From NCBI GenBank assembly GCA_002435705.1, contig DIVA01000025.1:1-57908 (forward strand): 57,908 nt of DNA, in the 5' to 3' direction. Source of the DNA: Bacteriovoracaceae bacterium UBA6144. GTDB taxonomy: Bacteria; Bdellovibrionota; Bacteriovoracia; Bacteriovoracales; Bacteriovoracaceae. Positions 57,442 to 57,908 of this stretch are shown piece after piece (the stretch's first letter is position 1; every line of letters starts with the position of its first letter). A program made the translations under genes and the position numbers. The notes beneath the pieces are model-generated. The model saw nothing but the letters and a program-made list of their open reading frames with translations. It was not told the DNA's origin and did not search any database.

Positions 57442-57908
57442 ATGCGTACACTTTTACTGCTCTCTCTCACCCTCTTCTCCATGACGCTTTTTGCTCAAGA
57501 AGAAAAGAAAGTCACTGATGAGGTGGATGAAACAATCACCAATAGAAAATTGCGGGCAGAAACGGGCTCACTCTCCCGCTGGAGTATGTCATCTTCTCTT
57601 AACTATAATGGAAGTTCCGTTGCAAACCCTTTAGACGCCGCAAGACCTAATATAACGGCCGGAAAAGATGTGCTCTTGTTGCAGAATTTAACAGGCACCG
57701 TCGGTGTGCGCTACCGCCTCAGCACATTTGACTCTTTGACACTTCAAACGGGCTTTTTCATGACAACTCCTTTCCATGACAGAATTAAAACTAAAGATGA
57801 TGAAAAAGGAAGAAAACTTAAAGCATCTTTTGAAAGAACAAATCGCCGATTGAACGTCAACGATCCAGCCCTTCGTTACGTGCACATCGGAAAAGTCTGG
57901 GGCGCACA
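57442..57908 (+). CDS. Outer-membrane beta-barrel-like protein, N-terminal part (cut by window edge)
   Basis: The frame from ATG 57442 is open to the end of the window (155 codons). It starts with a signal peptide (MRTLLLLSLTLFSMTLFAQE), then an acidic/charged stretch and alternating strands (SRWSMSSSLNYNGSS, GTVGVRYRLSTFDSLTLQTG, ALRYVHIGKVWGA) typical of outer-membrane barrels. GGAAGG lies about 9 nt before the ATG. The family cannot be set from this part. Minus-strand frames over it are shadows. Confidence 0.75.
   Translation, partial: MRTLLLLSLTLFSMTLFAQEEKKVTDEVDETITNRKLRAETGSLSRWSMSSSLNYNGSSVANPLDAARPNITAGKDVLLLQNLTGTVGVRYRLSTFDSLTLQTGFFMTTPFHDRIKTKDDEKGRKLKASFERTNRRLNVNDPALRYVHIGKVWGA

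Noticed and set aside
1..57908. tRNA, rRNA, CRISPR arrays, insertion sequences, phage genes
   Set aside because: No cloverleaf, array of spaced repeats, transposase motif or integrase was recognised on either strand by eye; small RNAs cannot be excluded.

Overview
The window looks like chromosomal core plus lineage-specific DNA from a Gram-negative, motile bacterium, most likely a member of Bdellovibrionota close to Bacteriovorax or Peredibacter. This is inferred from family content: many small lipoproteins with lipoboxes, Tol-Pal parts, an AgmX/PglI-type protein, gliding-type GldA/F/G ABC genes, bactofilin, FliL, TrmFO, a short asparaginase and frequent TTG/GTG starts. No tRNA, rRNA, insertion sequence, prophage or CRISPR array was seen. 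Genes are tightly packed, often with 1, 4 or 8 nt overlaps.

Region 1 (1-4646): succinyl-CoA ligase sucCD (sucD cut by the window edge), a metallo-beta-lactamase-fold hydrolase, a membrane protein with a GYF_2 domain and an arginase/formimidoglutamase-family enzyme closed by a strong terminator. Region 2 (4938-11213): an envelope and translation operon: pal, a small lipoprotein, a YbgF/CpoB-like lipoprotein, a metallophosphatase fused to a four-heme cytochrome module, tsaD, rsmA, smpB, a DUF2203 protein and a membrane protein. Region 3 (11194-19535, minus strand): a GldA/GldF/GldG ABC system with a DUF4340 protein and a polytopic membrane protein, then tdk, hpt, a GHMP kinase and an unknown Cys-cluster protein. 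Region 4 (19641-26556): NrnA-like phosphoesterase, AgmX-like lipoprotein, glycosyltransferase, EamA transporter, trmFO, nadE and a protein with a histone H1-like basic tail.

Region 5 (26599-43759) is the most unusual part, a dense signalling island. It holds two CheA hybrid kinases of opposite layout (receiver at the C end in one and the N end in the other), CheW, a soluble PAS-PAS chemoreceptor, CheB, CheR, CheY, an unknown che-operon protein, a receiver/HD-GYP protein, a 68-residue protein resembling a histidine-kinase dimerisation helix, an Hpt-receiver protein, a free receiver, a BLUF blue-light sensor, a GGDEF cyclase with a pseudo-receiver, and a large acidic repeat/coiled-coil protein. 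A plausible reading is a phosphorelay and cyclic-di-GMP hub that takes light and cytoplasmic redox or metabolic cues and controls motility or predatory behaviour. That integration is inference.

Region 6 (43937-57908): an L,D-transpeptidase / membrane linker / bactofilin operon, a pair of M16 peptidases, a PhnP-like hydrolase, alanine dehydrogenase, an orphan FliL, a 55-residue small protein, a rhomboid protease, methylmalonyl-CoA epimerase, a large Cys-rich lipoprotein, a short asparaginase, htpG and the start of an outer-membrane protein.

Regulatory signals read directly from the sequence include sigma28-like elements before the second cheA and before the Cys-rich lipoprotein (both with TAAA-N16-xxCGATAA spacing), a sigma32-like promoter before htpG, three genes whose -10 box lies 6-7 nt from the ATG with no Shine-Dalgarno (candidate leaderless mRNAs), and a 26-bp palindrome that buries the ribosome site of a response regulator.
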